64,000 nt of DNA from Mesoflavibacter zeaxanthinifaciens DSM 18436 (GTDB lineage: Bacteria > Bacteroidota > Bacteroidia > Flavobacteriales > Flavobacteriaceae), in the NCBI RefSeq assembly GCF_000422365.1, contig NZ_AULQ01000001.1, forward strand, positions 62,001 through 126,000, given 5' to 3'. Within the stretch, counting starts at the first letter, position 1, and every line of letters begins with the position of its first letter. A model generated the notes under the pieces. The model did no database searches and had not been told where the DNA came from. It was given only the letters and a program-made list of their open reading frames with translations. A program made the position numbers and the translations under genes. Positions 1 through 8,064 of this stretch are shown one piece after another.

Positions 1-428
1 CCAGAAGCTAATTTTGGTACATACTTTTGTTTTTGTTCTTCTGTACCATAAAGTGTAATTGGCATAGTACCAATACCTGTATGCGCACCAAAAGCAGTAC
101 TAAAAGATCCAGTACCAGAAGAAATATAGTCACAAGTTAACACTGTAGATACGAAGCCCATTCCCATTCCGCCATAAGCTTCAGGAACAGCAACGCTTAA
201 AAAGCCCATATCTCCAGCTTTACGCATTACTTCTTCTGTTAAAGCATAATCTTTAGCTTCAAAACGAGGTTTGTTAGGTATAATTTCACGGTCATTAAAT
301 TCGATAACCGAGTCTTTCATCATTTGTTGTTCTTCTGAAAAATCTTCAGGTGTGAAAATATCTTCACAATTTGTTTCTTTTACTAAGAATTGACCGCCAC
401 GTAGGATGTCTTTTTCTGTTTCTGCCAT
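1..428 (-). CDS. Acyl-CoA dehydrogenase, N-terminal part (cut by window edge)
   Basis: Reading the minus strand from the ATG at 428 gives about 142 residues that run off the window. The visible part begins MAETEKDILRGGQFLV and matches the N-terminal alpha-helical domain of flavin-dependent acyl-CoA dehydrogenases, with the typical PEAYGGMGMG stretch and a GTGSFSTAFGAHTGIG segment. The enzyme would catalyse the first, alpha-beta dehydrogenation step of fatty-acid oxidation in the cytoplasm. It is the most downstream visible gene of the operon that also holds the thiolase, the FadB-like protein and the MarR regulator, which fits that role. The active-site base and FAD/ETF contacts lie outside the window. 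Confidence 0.9.
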   Translation of the reverse strand, partial: MAETEKDILRGGQFLVKETNCEDIFTPEDFSEEQQMMKDSVIEFNDREIIPNKPRFEAKDYALTEEVMRKAGDMGFLSVAVPEAYGGMGMGFVSTVLTCDYISSGTGSFSTAFGAHTGIGTMPITLYGTEEQKQKYVPKLAS

Positions 429-445
429 ATTTTTATAAGATTAAG

Positions 446-470
446 AGATTCAAGATTCAAGATCCAAGAC
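446..470. repeat. Left arm of inverted repeat flanking the four-helix-bundle gene
   Basis: AAGA-rich spacer between the four-helix-bundle gene and the acyl-CoA dehydrogenase gene. Positions 452-469 (AAGATTCAAGATCCAAGA) match the reverse complement of 832-849 on the other side of the gene at 15 of 18 positions, so the ORF is bracketed by an inverted repeat. Confidence 0.7.
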
Positions 471-824
471 TTATAAATCAAGTCTAGATTGAAATCCCGA
501 AATCATTTTTTGTATTTGTTTTATTTGTTGTTCTAATTCTAAAAATTTTTCTTCTGTAATATAGTTTTCATTGAAAGCTACATTTAATTGTGTTTCCCAT
601 TCGAAAGCAGAACCTAAGCTGTTTTCTAAATAAATATTGAAATGCTTATCAGATCTTTTGCTTGAACCTTCTGAAATATTTGAAGGAATAGAAACTGCAC
701 TTCGATGCATTTGACTCATTAATCCATAAGTTTCAAATTTTGGGAACGTTCTAGTAATTTTATAAGATTCAGAAACTATTTTCATGCTTTCATTCCAAAT
801 TTTTAATTTTTTAAAATTATGCAT
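471..824 (-). CDS. Four-helix-bundle protein (23S rRNA intervening-sequence protein family)
   Basis: About 117 residues, starting MHNFKKLKIWNES and containing the family hallmark LMSQMHRSAVSIPSNISEGSS followed by a conserved helix (NIYLENSLGSAFEWETQLNVA). This is the S23/IVP four-helix-bundle family first seen in intervening sequences of 23S rRNA genes; relatives also act as the accessory protein of diversity-generating retroelements. The biochemical role is not established. I take the ATG at 824 rather than a GTG at 830 because family members start right at this motif. No reverse transcriptase or template repeat is visible nearby. The gene sits inside a beta-oxidation operon and is bracketed by an inverted repeat (452-469 and 832-849), so it looks like an inserted module rather than an operon member by function. 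Confidence 0.88.
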   Translation of the reverse strand: MHNFKKLKIWNESMKIVSESYKITRTFPKFETYGLMSQMHRSAVSIPSNISEGSSKRSDKHFNIYLENSLGSAFEWETQLNVAFNENYITEEKFLELEQQIKQIQKMISGFQSRLDL

Positions 825-831
825 CTTCACC

Positions 832-863
832 TCTTGTTTCTTGATTCTTAAAATCTTGTCTCT
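832..863. repeat. Right arm of inverted repeat flanking the four-helix-bundle gene
   Basis: Spacer between the thiolase stop and the four-helix-bundle start. Positions 832-849 (TCTTGTTTCTTGATTCTT) are complementary to 452-469 with three mismatches. The same motif occurs again at 2071-2120. Confidence 0.7.
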
Positions 864-2052
864 AGTTTAAAAATTCAAAAATTCCACAAGCACCTTGACC
901 TGTACCAACGCACATGGTTACAGCACCATATTTACCTTTCATGTCACGTTTACGCATTTCGTCAAATAACTGTACTGAAAGTTTTGCACCTGTACATCCT
1001 AATGGATGCCCTAATGCTATTGCACCGCCATTAACATTAATAATGTCTGGATTTAAATCTAACTCTCTAATTACAGCTAATGATTGAGATGCAAAAGCTT
1101 CGTTAAGTTCTATTAATCCTAAATCAGATTGTTTTAATCCTGCTTGTTCTAATGCTTTTGGAATAGCTTTAACTGGTCCAATTCCCATAATTCTTGGTTC
1201 TACACCAGCAGCAGCGTAATTTACTAATCTTGCAACAGGCTCTAGATTTAATTCTTTAACCATATCTTCACTCATAACCATAACAAATGCAGCACCATCA
1301 CTCATTTGAGACGAGTTACCAGCGGTTACACTTCCGTTTGCAGCAAATACTGGTCGTAATTTTGCTAAAGCTTCTACATTAGTTCCTTTTCTAGGACCTT
1401 CATCTTTTGTTACAGTGTATGTTTTAGTTGCTTTTTTACCGTTTTCATCTAAATAAATTTGCTCTACATCTATAGGAACAATTTGATCTTGAAAACGATC
1501 TTCTGCTAAAGCTTTTAAAGCTTTCATATGTGAATTGTAAGCAAATTCATCTTGATCTTGACGAGACACTTTAAATTGGTTAGCAACCGCTTCTGCAGTA
1601 TTACCCATTCCCCAATAATAATCTTCGTGACCATCTTTTACAGTATCGTAATTTAGTTCTGGTTTAAAACCTGTCATTGGTACACTACTCATACTTTCTG
1701 ATCCACCAGCAATAATACAATCTGCCATTCCTGCTTGGATTTTTGCAGTTGCAATACCAATAGTTTCTATTCCTGAAGAACAAAAACGGTTAACCGTTAC
1801 ACCAGGAACATCTACACTATTTAACCCAATTAATGAGATAAAACGTGCCATATTTAAACCTTGTGATCCTTCTGGCATTGCGTTACCAACTATAACGTCG
1901 TCAATACGTTTTACGTCTAGATTTGGTAATTCTTTCATCATGTGCTGAATCACTTCTGCACCTAACTCGTCTGCTCTTTTAAAACGGAACACGCCTCGTG
2001 GTGCTTTACCAACTGCTGTTCTGTATGCTTTTACTATATATGCTTGTTTCAT
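862..2052 (-). CDS. fadA: Acetyl-CoA C-acyltransferase (thiolase)
   Basis: 396 residues, normal for thiolases. It catalyses thiolytic cleavage of 3-ketoacyl-CoA to acetyl-CoA and a shortened acyl-CoA. The nucleophilic Cys lies in NRFCSSG (Cys91), the catalytic His in GHPLGCTGAK (about His349) and the second Cys in the C-terminal CVGTGQGACG motif (about Cys381), so all catalytic residues are present. It lies downstream of the FadB-like gene, whose product makes its substrate, and upstream of an acyl-CoA dehydrogenase. The 72-base spacer to the FadB gene carries the CAAGA/TCTTG stem-loop. Degradative thiolase is favoured over a biosynthetic acetoacetyl-CoA thiolase because of the operon partners. 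Confidence 0.95.
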   Translation of the reverse strand: MKQAYIVKAYRTAVGKAPRGVFRFKRADELGAEVIQHMMKELPNLDVKRIDDVIVGNAMPEGSQGLNMARFISLIGLNSVDVPGVTVNRFCSSGIETIGIATAKIQAGMADCIIAGGSESMSSVPMTGFKPELNYDTVKDGHEDYYWGMGNTAEAVANQFKVSRQDQDEFAYNSHMKALKALAEDRFQDQIVPIDVEQIYLDENGKKATKTYTVTKDEGPRKGTNVEALAKLRPVFAANGSVTAGNSSQMSDGAAFVMVMSEDMVKELNLEPVARLVNYAAAGVEPRIMGIGPVKAIPKALEQAGLKQSDLGLIELNEAFASQSLAVIRELDLNPDIINVNGGAIALGHPLGCTGAKLSVQLFDEMRKRDMKGKYGAVTMCVGTGQGACGIFEFLN

Positions 2053-2070
2053 TTTTTCTTTTGATTTTTA

Positions 2071-2120
2071 GAGCCAAGAATCAAGAATCAAGATGTCTTG
2101 TTTCTTGCATCTTGTTTCTT
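2071..2120. repeat. ORF-less copy of the CAAGA/TCTTG inverted repeat
   Basis: Left arm 2076-2093 (AAGAATCAAGAATCAAGA) pairs with 2103-2120 at 15 of 18 positions, giving a stem-loop with a very short loop in the fadB-fadA spacer. The arms resemble those bracketing the four-helix-bundle gene at 452-469 and 832-849, so this looks like the same repeat without an ORF inside. Confidence 0.65.
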
Positions 2121-2124
2121 TTTT

Positions 2125-4533
2125 CTAATTTCTAAGTGGTTTTCCAGTCTTCAACATATGCTGAATTCTTTCTAATGTTTTTCTTTCAGTACAAAGCGAT
2201 AAAAATGCTTCGCGTTCTAGATCTAATAGATATTGCTCACTTACTTTAGTTGGTTCTGATAAATCACCACCAGCCATAACGTAAGCTAATTTGTTAGCTA
2301 TTTTTTGATCGTGTTCACTAATGTAGTGGCTTGCTTCCATTGCATCTGTTCCTACTAAGAACATACCTAATGCTTGTTTACCAAGTACTTTTATGTCTTT
2401 GCGTTTTACAGGTTGCGTGTAGCCTTGATCTGCCATTAATTTAGCATGTGCTTTAGCTGTAGCAATTTGTCTGTCTTTATTAACAACAACAATATCTTTT
2501 CCTTTTTGTAATACGCCTAAATCAAATGCTTCGTAAGCTGAAGTTGATACTTTTGCCATACCAATAGTTAAGAAATACTCTTGAAGTGTATTTAACTCAA
2601 CATCACCTTTTTTGAAAGTATCTTGCGCTCTTAAAGCCATTTCTTTAGATCCGCCACCACCTGGAATTACACCAACTCCAAATTCAACTAATCCCATGTA
2701 AGTTTCTGCAGCAGCAACAACTTTATCTGCGTGAAGTGATAACTCACATCCGCCACCAAGCGTCATGCCATGTGGTGCAGAAATAGTAGGAATAGAAGAG
2801 TAGCGCATGCGCATCATCGTGTCTTGGAAGTATTTGATCGCCATGTTAAGCTCGTCATACTCTTGTTCTGCAGCCATCATAAAAATCATTCCGATATTTG
2901 CACCAACAGAGAAGTTTGCTCCTTGGTTACCAACCACTAAACCAGCAAAATCTTTTTCAGCTAAATCTATTGCTTTATTTAAACCAGCTAGTACGTCGCC
3001 ACCAATAGTGTTCATTTTAGATTGGAATTCAACATTTAAAATTCCGTCACCTAAATCTTCAACAACTACACCAGAGTTTTTAAATACCTCGTTAGATTTT
3101 CTGATGTTATCTAATATGATAAAGCTATCTTGACCTGGTACTTTTTCTTGTGCTTTCTTATCAATATCGTAGAAATATGTAGCTCCATCTTTTACTGTGT
3201 AAAACGATGTGTTACCAGAAGCAACCATATCATTTACCCAAGCTGCTGGTGTTTTACCTTCAGCTTTCATAATTTCAAGACCTTTTTCTACACCAATTGC
3301 ATCCCAAATTTGGAAAGGACCATGTTCCCAACCAAATCCAGCTTTCATTGCATCATCTATTTTATATAATTCGTCTGAAATTTCAGGAATACGATGTGAT
3401 ACGTAAGCAAACATTGCTGCAAAGTTTTTGCGATAAAATTCGCCTGCTTTATCTTTTCCTTTTACTAAAATTGGAAAACGGTCGATAACTTTATCTACAG
3501 TTTTTGTTAATTCTAGAGTAGGAAAAGAGGCTCTTTTTTTAGAACGATAGTCTAATGTATCTAAGTCTAATGATAAAATTTCGCTTTTACCATTATCACC
3601 TTTTACTTTTTTATAAAATCCTTGACCAGTTTTACTTCCTAACCATTTGTTTTCCATCATGGTATTGATAAAATCTGGTAGTTTGAAAAGCTCATGTGCT
3701 TCGTCATCAGGACAGTTGTCGTAAATTCCGTTAGCAACATGCACTAAAGTGTCTAACCCAACAACATCTACCGTACGGAAAGTTGCCGATTTTGGGCGTC
3801 CAATAACAGGACCAGTTAATTTATCAACTTCTTCTATGGTCAATCCTAATTCTTTTACTTGGTGAAATAACGATTGAATACCAAAAATACCAATACGGTT
3901 ACCAATAAAAGCTGGTGTATCTTTAGCAATTACAGATGTTTTTCCTAAAAATTGTTCCCCATAACCGTTTAAGAAGTCTAAAACGTCTTGAGATGTTTTA
4001 GGTCCAGGAATTACTTCGAATAATTTTAAGTAACGCGCTGGATTAAAGAAGTGCGTTCCGCAGAAATGTTTTTGGAAATCTTCGCTGCGTCCTTCGCTCA
4101 TAAACTTAATAGGAATACCAGATGTATTTGATGTAATTAAAGTACCTGGTGTACGGTGTTGTTCTAGTTTTTCAAATACTTGCTTTTTAATGTCAAGTCT
4201 TTCTACAACTACTTCCATGATCCAATCTACATTTGCCACTTTTGCTATATCATCTTCAAGATTACCAGTAGTAATTCTGTTAGCAAAATCTTTGTGATAG
4301 ATTGGTGATGGTTTAGATTTTAATGATGCAGCTAATGCATTGTTTACAATGCGGTTTCTTACAACCTTGTCTTCTAAAGTTAATCCTTTAGCTTTTTCGG
4401 CATCGTTTAATTCTCTTGGAACAATGTCTAATAATAAGACTTCAACACCAATATTGGCAAAATGACAAGCAATACCGCTTCCCATAATTCCTGATCCAAT
4501 AATGGCTACTTTTTTGATTCTACGTTTACTCAT
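2125..4533 (-). CDS. fadB: 3-hydroxyacyl-CoA dehydrogenase / enoyl-CoA hydratase fusion
   Basis: 802 residues. The N-terminal NAD-binding dehydrogenase domain starts with IIGSGIMGSGIA (Rossmann GxGxxG at residues 13-18) and contains the HFFNPARYLKLFEVI segment; the dehydrogenase part spans roughly residues 5-430. A crotonase-like hydratase domain follows at about 490-690, with LGGGCELSLHAD and VEFGVGVIPGGGG carrying the two expected Glu residues. The domain order (dehydrogenase first, hydratase second) is that of FadN/FadJ-like flavobacterial proteins and the reverse of E. coli FadB. It performs hydration and NAD-dependent oxidation in beta-oxidation, feeding the downstream thiolase. It follows the MarR gene by about 5 bases, so the two are co-transcribed. 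Confidence 0.93.
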   Translation of the reverse strand: MSKRRIKKVAIIGSGIMGSGIACHFANIGVEVLLLDIVPRELNDAEKAKGLTLEDKVVRNRIVNNALAASLKSKPSPIYHKDFANRITTGNLEDDIAKVANVDWIMEVVVERLDIKKQVFEKLEQHRTPGTLITSNTSGIPIKFMSEGRSEDFQKHFCGTHFFNPARYLKLFEVIPGPKTSQDVLDFLNGYGEQFLGKTSVIAKDTPAFIGNRIGIFGIQSLFHQVKELGLTIEEVDKLTGPVIGRPKSATFRTVDVVGLDTLVHVANGIYDNCPDDEAHELFKLPDFINTMMENKWLGSKTGQGFYKKVKGDNGKSEILSLDLDTLDYRSKKRASFPTLELTKTVDKVIDRFPILVKGKDKAGEFYRKNFAAMFAYVSHRIPEISDELYKIDDAMKAGFGWEHGPFQIWDAIGVEKGLEIMKAEGKTPAAWVNDMVASGNTSFYTVKDGATYFYDIDKKAQEKVPGQDSFIILDNIRKSNEVFKNSGVVVEDLGDGILNVEFQSKMNTIGGDVLAGLNKAIDLAEKDFAGLVVGNQGANFSVGANIGMIFMMAAEQEYDELNMAIKYFQDTMMRMRYSSIPTISAPHGMTLGGGCELSLHADKVVAAAETYMGLVEFGVGVIPGGGGSKEMALRAQDTFKKGDVELNTLQEYFLTIGMAKVSTSAYEAFDLGVLQKGKDIVVVNKDRQIATAKAHAKLMADQGYTQPVKRKDIKVLGKQALGMFLVGTDAMEASHYISEHDQKIANKLAYVMAGGDLSEPTKVSEQYLLDLEREAFLSLCTERKTLERIQHMLKTGKPLRN

Positions 4534-4538
4534 TTTTA

Positions 4539-4994
4539 TTAAATGGTTTCTTTAGTATATATTTTTTTATTAGAAATTAACTCGTTTATAGTGTCTGACA
4601 CTTCATAGAAATGTTTTAGTTTTTCTTCTGAGACGTGTGCTCTTACAGTTTCATTAAAAACTAAAACACGTTCTTTGGCGTCTTTTCTTTTTTCTTTTCC
4701 AAACTCAGTAAGATGAATTAAAACACCACGACCGTCGTTTGGGTTAGGTTTACGTTCTATCAAACCTAATTCTTCCATACGTTTTAATATTCTTGAAAGA
4801 CTAGTTGCTTCCATGCCCATTATTGGTCCTAAAGAGGTAGAAGGTGTACCGTTTTCTTTATCGATACTTAATAATGTAAACCCTGTAGCCATAGTTGTGT
4901 CAAACTTTGCAGCTTCTTCGTTATACATTTTATTTACCGCTAACCAAGTGGTTCTTAGCATGTAATCTATCGTTCTTTCTTTTTTGTTTTGCAT
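4539..4994 (-). CDS. MarR-family transcriptional regulator
   Basis: About 151 residues from the ATG at 4994 (MQNKKERTIDYML). A start further upstream at 5018 would be a TTG lying inside the likely -7 promoter box, so I reject it. The winged-helix region shows SLSRILKRMEELGLIERKP followed by the wing NPNDGRGVLIHLTEFG, as in MarR proteins. It is the first gene of the beta-oxidation operon, so it probably represses that operon and responds to a fatty acyl ligand; this is inferred from position. A perfect 14-bp-arm palindrome lies between its promoter elements and is the obvious operator candidate. Confidence 0.92.
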   Translation of the reverse strand: MQNKKERTIDYMLRTTWLAVNKMYNEEAAKFDTTMATGFTLLSIDKENGTPSTSLGPIMGMEATSLSRILKRMEELGLIERKPNPNDGRGVLIHLTEFGKEKRKDAKERVLVFNETVRAHVSEEKLKHFYEVSDTINELISNKKIYTKETI

Positions 4995-5015
4995 TAAAAT
5001 TCTTTTGAAGGTTTT

Positions 5016-5023
5016 CAAAGATA
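5016..5023 (-). promoter_or_regulatory. Promoter -7 box of the MarR/beta-oxidation operon
   Basis: Minus-strand TATCTTTG matches the Bacteroidetes -7 consensus TAnnTTTG and lies 21 bases upstream of the MarR ATG. No clear TTG -33 box is seen; the palindrome occupies that space. Confidence 0.6.
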
Positions 5024-5025
5024 GT

Positions 5026-5055
5026 AAAATTTATTATGCGTGCATAATAAATTTT
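5026..5055. promoter_or_regulatory. Palindromic operator candidate for the MarR regulator
   Basis: Arms AAAATTTATTATGC (5026-5039) and GCATAATAAATTTT (5042-5055) are exactly complementary, separated by GT. The site abuts the upstream edge of the -7 box, where a bound MarR dimer would block RNA polymerase. Assignment to this MarR protein is inference from position. Confidence 0.65.
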
Positions 5056-5076
5056 TAAAAAAGATTATGATATTAA

Positions 5077-5110
5077 CAAAAAAAGCCATCTAAATTTTAG
5101 ATGGCTTCTT
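5077..5110 (-). terminator. Terminator of the acyl-CoA synthetase gene
   Basis: Stem AGCCATCTAAA/TTTTAGATGGCT (about 5084-5106), followed on the minus strand by a run of T. It lies 20 bases beyond the synthetase stop codon. Confidence 0.8.
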
Positions 5111-5129
5111 ATTTTGTATTAAAAAATGA

Positions 5130-6899
5130 TTAATTATAAATTTTATCATAAAGATCTTTATAAATATTTTTAATGACGTCTCGTTTCATTTTCATGGTTG
5201 GTGTTAATTGTCCACCATCTACAGACCAAACATCTTGTGTAAGTTCAAATCGTTTAATTTGTTCCCATTTTCCGAAACTTTTATTGCAGTTGTCTATTTC
5301 TTTTTGGATACGGTCTATAACTATTTGTGATGTTGCAATTTCTTTATCTGATTTACCTATATGATTATGTTTTCTATCAATCCAATCTCTTAAAAATTCA
5401 AAATTAGGTTGAATAATAGCTGCTGGCATTTTTTCGCCTTCCCCAACAACCATTGCTTGTTCTATAAATCTAGACTGTTTTAGGTCGTTTTCTAAAAGAG
5501 TAGGAATGACATATTTTCCTCCAGAGGTTTTAAACATTTCTTTTTTACGCCCCGTAATTTTTAAGAAACCATCAGGATCAATTTCACCCTTATCTCCTGT
5601 ATGAAAATAGTCTCCTGTCATTACACTAGCCGTTTTTTCTGGATCTTTGTAGTAACCTTTCATCACGTTTGGTCCTTTAATTAGGATTTCGCCATCTTCT
5701 GCTATTTTTACATCTACATTTCTTATCGGTTTACCAACGGTACCAACCTTAAAATGATTTTCTCTGTACATGCCTACAGAAATAACAGGAGATGTTTCTG
5801 TTAATCCATATCCTTCCATAACCTTCATGCCTGCAGCACAAAATATGCGTGTTAATCTTGGTGATAAAGCTGCGCTACCAGATACCATAGTAGTTAACTC
5901 GCCACCTAAAGCAGCTCGCCATTTACTAAAGATTAATTTATTAGCTATTTTTAGTTTAAACTCGTACCAAGCACCATTTTTACCGTAAGGTTCCCATTGT
6001 TCTCCTAATTCTATAGCCCAATGGAAAAGTCTGCTTTTTATACCGCTTAATTCTGTTCCTTTTGCATAGATTTTGTCATATACTTTTTCTAACAATCTAG
6101 GTACAACACTCATTAAATTTGGTTTAATATCTTGAGCATTTTCTGCAATTTTATCTATTGCTTCTGCAAAATAAATACTTGTTCCTGCATATTGATAAAT
6201 GTAAATTAATACACGTTCAAATACATGGCAAATTGGTAAAAAGCTTAATACTTTTGTTTGACCAGTAGAAATTGGTAGTCGTGGTATGCTATCTAATACG
6301 TTACTAGTGATATTATTGTGACTTAACATAACACCTTTTGGCTTACCTGTTGTACCAGAAGTGTATATTATTGTAGCTAAATCATCAGGTGTTACTGCAT
6401 CTTTTCTAGCTTCAACTTCTGCTTGATTACTATCATCTTTTCCTAAATCAAAAAGTTCTGAATAGTGTTTACAGCCTTCAATATGATCAAAAGAGTAAAC
6501 TTCTTTAAGTTTAGTTTTGTCTTTAACTTTGTTTATTTTTTCTAAAACTTCTTTATCTGAAACAAAGCAGTATATAGATTCGCTATGATTTAAAACATAC
6601 TCGTAATCTTCTGCAGATATAGTTGGATATATAGGAATATTTTGCGCACCAAGTTGTAATACGCCAATATCTACAATATTCCATTCTGTTCTGTTTGTAG
6701 AAGAAATTACTGCAATTTTATCGTTTTTATTTACACCTAATCTTAATAAAGCTCTACTTAAAGCATTAGCTTTATCTATATATTCTTTGGTTGAAGTTGC
6801 TTCCCATGCACCATTTTTTTTGGTAACTAAAGCAGCTTCTAGGTTGTGTTTTTCAAGTTGGTAATAAGGAAAATCGAAAAGTCGGGTTACTTCAATCAT
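5130..6899 (-). CDS. fadD: Long-chain fatty acid-CoA ligase (AMP-binding)
   Basis: 589 residues, in the length range of bacterial long-chain acyl-CoA synthetases. The adenylate-forming signature YTSGTTGKPKG is at 179-189, GYGLTETSPVIS lies in the middle, and the hinge/A10 region GDKGEIDPDGFLKITGRKKEMFKTSGGK is split over the C-terminal part. It activates free fatty acids with ATP and CoA, supplying the beta-oxidation operon just downstream. It has its own terminator and is separated from the MarR operon by it, so the two units are probably transcribed separately. Exact chain-length preference cannot be read from the sequence. Confidence 0.93.
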   Translation of the reverse strand: MIEVTRLFDFPYYQLEKHNLEAALVTKKNGAWEATSTKEYIDKANALSRALLRLGVNKNDKIAVISSTNRTEWNIVDIGVLQLGAQNIPIYPTISAEDYEYVLNHSESIYCFVSDKEVLEKINKVKDKTKLKEVYSFDHIEGCKHYSELFDLGKDDSNQAEVEARKDAVTPDDLATIIYTSGTTGKPKGVMLSHNNITSNVLDSIPRLPISTGQTKVLSFLPICHVFERVLIYIYQYAGTSIYFAEAIDKIAENAQDIKPNLMSVVPRLLEKVYDKIYAKGTELSGIKSRLFHWAIELGEQWEPYGKNGAWYEFKLKIANKLIFSKWRAALGGELTTMVSGSAALSPRLTRIFCAAGMKVMEGYGLTETSPVISVGMYRENHFKVGTVGKPIRNVDVKIAEDGEILIKGPNVMKGYYKDPEKTASVMTGDYFHTGDKGEIDPDGFLKITGRKKEMFKTSGGKYVIPTLLENDLKQSRFIEQAMVVGEGEKMPAAIIQPNFEFLRDWIDRKHNHIGKSDKEIATSQIVIDRIQKEIDNCNKSFGKWEQIKRFELTQDVWSVDGGQLTPTMKMKRDVIKNIYKDLYDKIYN

Positions 6900-7189
6900 T
6901 ATATTTAAATGAATTAAGGGGAATGCAAATTATGAAAAAATGATTTAAGGTTAACAAAAATTATTAAAATTTAAATAAAGCTTTCATTTTTTTGCCAAAA
7001 AAGGAGCTGCAATTAAACAGCTCCTTGCTAACTGATTGATAGCTTAAAATGATACTTTTAATATATTTATTTAATAACTAACTATTTTTAAATGAATCCC
7101 TTAACTTTCATTTAAATTAAACAAATAGTACCATTTGATAGCTAAAGTATTGAATTTATAATGAAACGGGATGTAAAATATCGTAAAAA
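6900..7189. other. Intergenic region with one terminator
   Basis: About 290 bases between the synthetase start and the AraC gene stop. Apart from the hairpin at 7001-7026 I see no ORF, RNA gene or clear promoter match in it. Confidence 0.6.
7001..7026 (-). terminator. Terminator-like hairpin downstream of the AraC-type gene
   Basis: Stem AAGGAGCTG/CAGCTCCTT (7001-7009 with 7018-7026), followed on the minus strand by TTTT. It lies about 165 bases beyond the stop codon of the AraC gene, the nearest upstream gene in that direction. Confidence 0.65.
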
Positions 7190-7996
7190 TTAAATTGTTA
7201 AATATTTTCTTATTAAAGAATTATCTCTTTTGACGTATTCTGAAGGTTTTATTTTCATAAAAAGCTTAAAGTCACGATTAAAATGAGATAAATCATAATA
7301 ATTATAAAATTCTAAAGCTTGATTAAAATCAATTTTATTACTCTCGTAAGCTTTCATTAAATGCCAAAACCTATAGAGTTTAATATATTTTAAAGGTGTT
7401 AAGCCAACTATTTTTTTAAATTGAATCTCTAGATTTTTTTGTGATATAGTAAGAAATTCTAAAAGTTCATCTACAGTAATTCTCCCTTTTTTTTGATGAA
7501 TCAAATCTACAGCAATATCAACATAATTAACATTCTTATTATCAATTTTGGGCAAGTCATACATTAAACTTTCAAAGTCTAAAGCAATTTCTTTAGCTGT
7601 TTTATCAGGATTAAACAACGGATTTATTTGTTCATAAAATTCATTACAAAACTCTGATAATGGAATATGAGAATCTGTTATAGAAGACATTTGTTTTCCT
7701 AATACCTTGTGTAGTGTGGTTGCGCTAAAATTAGCAACAAAAACTCTAACAGGTTTTTTAGGTATAAACTGATAGGATCGGTAAGATTGACCAGATATAA
7801 CAAGTCCTTTGTTAAAAAAGGACTTGTTATTAATTTTAACTTCATGTTTTACATCAGAGAAGAAATAGATAATGTGACTTTGAGCTGTAGGCAATAAATC
7901 TACTACGTAAGGAAAGTCATTTTCTTCAATTTGTACTTCAACAAAAGAGCCAATAAGCTTGTTAGGCCTATGGCAATAAATTCTTTCAAACTTCAT
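7190..7996 (-). CDS. AraC-family transcriptional regulator
   Basis: 268 residues. The C-terminal ~95 residues form the double helix-turn-helix DNA-binding domain: GRITVDELLEFLTISQKN begins the first helix-turn-helix and DLSHFNRDFKLFMKIKPSEY is the second, with the conserved PSEYVKR end. The N-terminal ~150 residues resemble a cupin-like sensory region (YVVDLLPTAQSHIIYFFSD) but I cannot name a ligand. It is a single gene between the acyl-CoA synthetase and purL with no obvious functional partner; the target genes are unknown. Confidence 0.88.
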   Translation of the reverse strand: MKFERIYCHRPNKLIGSFVEVQIEENDFPYVVDLLPTAQSHIIYFFSDVKHEVKINNKSFFNKGLVISGQSYRSYQFIPKKPVRVFVANFSATTLHKVLGKQMSSITDSHIPLSEFCNEFYEQINPLFNPDKTAKEIALDFESLMYDLPKIDNKNVNYVDIAVDLIHQKKGRITVDELLEFLTISQKNLEIQFKKIVGLTPLKYIKLYRFWHLMKAYESNKIDFNQALEFYNYYDLSHFNRDFKLFMKIKPSEYVKRDNSLIRKYLTI

Positions 7997-8064
7997 TTAT
8001 AATACTTTACACACTTTTAAGTGAGTGAAATTTAATAAAAAAAGATTGAAATATTATACGGTTT

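Noticed and set aside
471-824. Diversity-generating retroelement accessory gene (Avd)
   Set aside because: Same fold family, but no reverse transcriptase, template repeat or variable-repeat target is visible nearby.
471-830. GTG start at 830 for the four-helix-bundle gene
   Set aside because: The ATG at 824 gives MHNFKKLKIW, the usual start of the family; the GTG adds only two residues.
446-2120. CRISPR-like array from repeated CAAGA units
   Set aside because: The units are short, irregular, without spacers of constant length, and separated by genes; no cas gene is present.
2807-3488. Plus-strand ORFs inside fadB
   Set aside because: They are overlapping antisense frames of a well-supported gene, with atypical composition and no motifs.
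4539-5018. Longer MarR protein starting at 5018
   Set aside because: The codon is TTG and lies inside the -7 promoter box; ATG at 4994 agrees with the family.
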